Assembly (NCBI GenBank): GCA_023230985.1
Contig: JALNWH010000042.1
Coordinates: forward strand, 1 to 15,038
DNA: 15,038 nucleotides
Direction of reading: 5' to 3'
Source: Bacillota bacterium
GTDB lineage: Bacteria > Bacillota > Clostridia > Lutisporales > Lutisporaceae
Shown here: in pieces, positions 13,562-15,038 of the stretch
Position numbering within the stretch: the stretch's first letter is position 1
Layout of the letters: every line of letters starts with the position of its first letter
Translations under genes and position numbers: made by a program
The notes under the pieces: model-generated
Told to the model about the DNA's origin: nothing
Databases searched by the model: none
Seen by the model: the letters and a program-made list of their open reading frames with translations, nothing else

Positions 13562-13606
13562 CAAGCAAATATGGCACCTCAATCAGTATTACAATTACTA
13601 AGATAA
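13562..13606 (+). other. Putative downstream flagellin exon (14 codons and stop)
   Basis: Immediately after the predicted terminal G of the intron, the sequence reads CAA GCA AAT ATG ... AGA TAA, giving QANMAPQSVLQLLR and a stop. Joined to codon GCT ending at 13160 it would restore a complete 419-residue flagellin in the correct phase. The preference for synonymous differences from 13161-13205 suggests the segment was under coding selection, here or in the gene it came from. It has no start or ribosome site of its own. It may be a real second exon (alternative C-terminus) or a relic of recombination with an intron-containing paralogue. Confidence 0.7.
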
Positions 13607-13616
13607 TCTAAATATT

Positions 13617-13648
13617 AATAAGCCGGGGATTTATTTCCCCGGCTTATT
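13617..13648 (+). terminator. Intrinsic terminator of the flagellin transcript
   Basis: A perfect 13-bp stem, AATAAGCCGGGGA (13617-13629) with TCCCCGGCTTATT (13636-13648), has a 6-base loop and T-rich 3' side. It is only 11 bases after the second flagellin stop. No terminator lies between the first stop (13205) and the intron, so the primary transcript must include the intron. Confidence 0.93.
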
Positions 13649-13689
13649 TGCATATTCAATCCTAGCAGCCCCGTATTACCGGGGGAATC

Positions 13690-13783
13690 TTCGAATGAAT
13701 TCGAAGCTACTGTAGGTACATTTGTGGTTTCTCGTAAGATTCTTCGTCGCTGTGCTCCTCAGAATGACGGTGTGGGGTTATTA
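13690..13783. repeat. Dispersed palindromic repeat, copy C, with adjacent palindromes
   Basis: Bases 13754-13783 match 6902-6931 at 28 of 30 positions, and 13732-13753 (AAGATTCTTCGTCGCTGTG region) resembles the fragment at 10949. Next to it is TTCGAA-TGAA-TTCGAA (13690-13705). The repeat's final TTA (13781-13783) is the stop codon of the minus-strand gene, so the element appears to have landed on, or created, the 3' end of that gene. Confidence 0.75.
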
Positions 13784-14332
13784 CTCTTCTTTTTCCCAAG
13801 CATCCAGCTTTTCCATAATGGCATCGTAGGTTTGTCTAGATATTTCAGGCAATTTGCCTAATATCTTTTCCGCTTCTTTAAAACCTCTATCAATGGCATT
13901 TCTAAGAGTTTCCAATTTGGATTTGTCTCCACCGGATGCGGCTATTGCGAAATCTACGATACGTTGGCTGGTTTTCTCCACTCCTAATTCCCCGTCAGGA
14001 CCAATTAACGCTTCCGCTTCAAGACGGGCTTTATCATCAATTTCTATTATTGTGTCAGGTTCAAGAAATTTAAAAGTCTTTCCTTGTCTGGTGAGCAGCT
14101 CTTCAACTAAACGCCTTAAGCCGTCATAGGATTTATCTGCTTCCGCCTTGAGCTTCAGTATTGTGTTTTTATCATATATATGTCTAATATTTTTCTTTTC
14201 CGATTTGTTATATACAACTGCAGGTTGTTCTTGTCCTTTGGCATCTTTTTTCTTTATATCCTTTTCCTTAGGTTCAATTTTTTCCGGTGGAATTACAGGT
14301 TTTACAGGTTGTACACCTCCGACTTTCATCAT
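13781..14332 (-). CDS. Conserved-looking protein of unknown function, probably motility-linked
   Basis: The 183-residue product is read from the ATG at 14332 (complement), five bases after GGAGG. The neighbouring ATG at 14329, spaced eight bases, is equally possible and gives 182 residues; an upstream ATG at 14344 overlaps the ribosome site. I do not recognise a named family. The N-terminus is short, Pro/Lys-rich and probably disordered (VQPVKPVIPPEKIEPKEKDI). The rest is a soluble helical domain with RRLVEELLTRQGKTF (about 72-86), an acidic IIEIDDKARLEAEALIGPDG (about 94-113), SQRIVDFAIAASGGDKSKLE, and KLPEISRQTYDAIMEKLDAW near the C-terminus. There is no signal peptide or membrane segment. 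A perfect sigma-28-like -10 upstream and its position next to flagellin suggest a motility role. From memory, similar proteins sit near flagellin genes in other Clostridia. Confidence 0.75.
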   Translation of the reverse strand: MMKVGGVQPVKPVIPPEKIEPKEKDIKKKDAKGQEQPAVVYNKSEKKNIRHIYDKNTILKLKAEADKSYDGLRRLVEELLTRQGKTFKFLEPDTIIEIDDKARLEAEALIGPDGELGVEKTSQRIVDFAIAASGGDKSKLETLRNAIDRGFKEAEKILGKLPEISRQTYDAIMEKLDAWEKEE

Positions 14333-14352
14333 AATCACCTCCATTTAATAAT

Positions 14353-14380
14353 ATATCGGCATAATTTAAGGATTTCTGAA
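14353..14380 (-). promoter_or_regulatory. Possible sigma-28 promoter for the minus-strand gene
   Basis: On the minus strand GCCGATAT (14360 down to 14353) is a perfect match to the motility sigma -10, located about 20 bases before the start codon. The -35 is poor (TTCA at 14380-14377 with the same 16-base spacer, 2 of 4). I support it mainly because the other two sigma-28 promoters here use the same spacing. Confidence 0.5.
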
Positions 14381-14505
14381 ATAGAATTTGTGTGAATATA
14401 TTTATATTTTTTATTGCAAATATTAATAAGCTGCTTATCAGAAATGGTTAGGGTGCGAACAGTAACCTAAAATTGATTAAATCGTGAACATAAGTTTTTG
14501 TTTTA

Positions 14506-14535
14506 TTGAAATGGTATGGATTAGTAGTATATAAT
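14506..14535 (+). promoter_or_regulatory. Sigma-A type promoter for the hemerythrin gene
   Basis: TTGAAA (14506-14511) and TATAAT (14530-14535) are separated by 18 bases, with AT-rich DNA upstream. It lies about 75 bp before the likely start codon at 14613. It faces away from the minus-strand gene, so the two share a divergent intergenic region (14333-14612). Confidence 0.7.
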
Positions 14536-14612
14536 TATATGTAGAAATTAGGGAATAAATGTTGAAAATAATAACAGGTAATCTGTCTATATGGAAGGGA
14601 GTTTATTATTTT

Positions 14613-15017
14613 ATGCTATGGTGGAGTGATGAATTAAAAATTGGTGTAGATACTATTGATGAGCAGCATAAAGGTATCTTTGATAAAGCGGAGGATATTT
14701 TAAATTTGGAAGTAGATTCAAAACCTTTTGCAGTAAAAAAGATGTATCAATTTTTGCTTAATTATGTGGCAACACATTTTAAAGACGAAGAAAAGGTAAT
14801 GGAGGGAATAGGTTATCCTGATTTGGAAGAGCATAAGAAGCAGCATATTTATATTACAAATGAACTTAGCAAATTAGTGGACAAGGCAATAAAAGAAGGA
14901 ATCACCGAAGAAAACATCGATGCGATGAAATTGTTGGTGATTGAATGGCTAATCAATCATATCAGTGAATCGGATAGAAAAATTGCTGTATTTATAAATG
15001 AAAAAAAGCCCGAATAA
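14613..15017 (+). CDS. Bacteriohemerythrin (oxygen-binding di-iron protein)
   Basis: The 134-residue product is best started at ATG 14613, about ten bases after GGAAGGGAGT; an upstream in-frame ATG at 14559 would add 18 residues not seen in the family. The protein opens MLWWSDELKIGVDTIDEQHK, a hallmark of bacterial hemerythrins. All seven iron ligands are present with normal spacing: His19, His55, Glu59, His74, His78, His116 and Asp121. It is a four-helix bundle that reversibly binds O2 at a di-iron site. In anaerobes and motile bacteria such proteins are thought to store, deliver or sense oxygen. It has its own sigma-A-like promoter, and its place beside flagellar genes may reflect aerotaxis-type use, though that is inference. 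It is soluble, with no signal peptide. Confidence 0.95.
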   Translation: MLWWSDELKIGVDTIDEQHKGIFDKAEDILNLEVDSKPFAVKKMYQFLLNYVATHFKDEEKVMEGIGYPDLEEHKKQHIYITNELSKLVDKAIKEGITEENIDAMKLLVIEWLINHISESDRKIAVFINEKKPE

Positions 15018-15038
15018 ACGGGATGATAAATATTATTA

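Noticed and set aside
15009..15022. Hairpin CCCG/CGGG at the end of the hemerythrin gene as a terminator
   Set aside because: The stem is only 4 bp, overlaps the stop codon, and no T-run follows within the window.
1..15038. CRISPR arrays, tRNA or rRNA genes, and insertion sequence transposases
   Set aside because: No regularly spaced direct repeats, no tRNA-like cloverleaf or rRNA segments and no transposase or integrase motifs were seen.

Overview
The window comes from a low-GC, Gram-positive, motile bacterium. It is most likely a member of the Clostridia: the DNA is AT-rich, ATA and AGA codons are common, Shine-Dalgarno sequences are strong AGGAGG types, and a bacteriohemerythrin is present. 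The gene order comF–yvyF–flgM–flgN–flgK–flgL–fliW–csrA–flagellin matches the Bacillus subtilis comF–hag region. Three differences stand out: recD2 lies upstream, flgK is present as two tandem paralogues, and no yviE-like gene lies between flgL and fliW.

Layout. Positions 1-1000 hold a tiny YvrJ-family gene, then a ComK-like gene. The ComK-like gene follows a perfect TTGACA-N17-TATAAT promoter whose spacer contains a perfect LexA (SOS) box. Positions 1035-4403 hold recD2, comF and yvyF on the + strand. A sigma-28-type promoter at 4427-4454 opens the late flagellar block: flgM, an intrinsic terminator, flgN, flgK1, flgK2 and an outsized flgL. A 317-bp intergenic stretch with a composite palindrome follows, then fliW and csrA overlapping by one base. 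The flagellin gene has its own sigma-28-type promoter and a structured leader with two GGA-loop hairpins that look like CsrA sites; one of them contains the Shine-Dalgarno.

The most unusual part lies just after the flagellin stop codon. Positions 13206-13561 carry a well-formed group I intron core (P3, P4, P5, P6, P7, J8/7 and P9-like elements can be paired by eye). It is followed at once by a second, near-synonymous copy of the last 14 flagellin codons and stop, and only then by the flagellin terminator. If splicing joins 13160 to 13562, both unspliced and spliced mRNAs encode 419-residue flagellins that differ only in the last residue (Gly or Arg). If it does not, this is the scar of recombination with an intron-bearing flagellin paralogue. 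The 5' splice site and P1 could not be settled from sequence alone.

Downstream are a minus-strand gene of unknown function with a sigma-28-like -10 (likely motility-linked) and a bacteriohemerythrin with all seven iron ligands. Copies of a dispersed palindromic intergenic repeat occur at about 6879, 10950 and 13735.

How the parts work together: FlgM holds sigma-28 until hook completion. FlgN chaperones FlgK and FlgL, which form the hook–filament junction. FliW, CsrA and flagellin form a partner-switch loop controlling flagellin translation. The upstream genes belong to DNA repair or competence-type functions.
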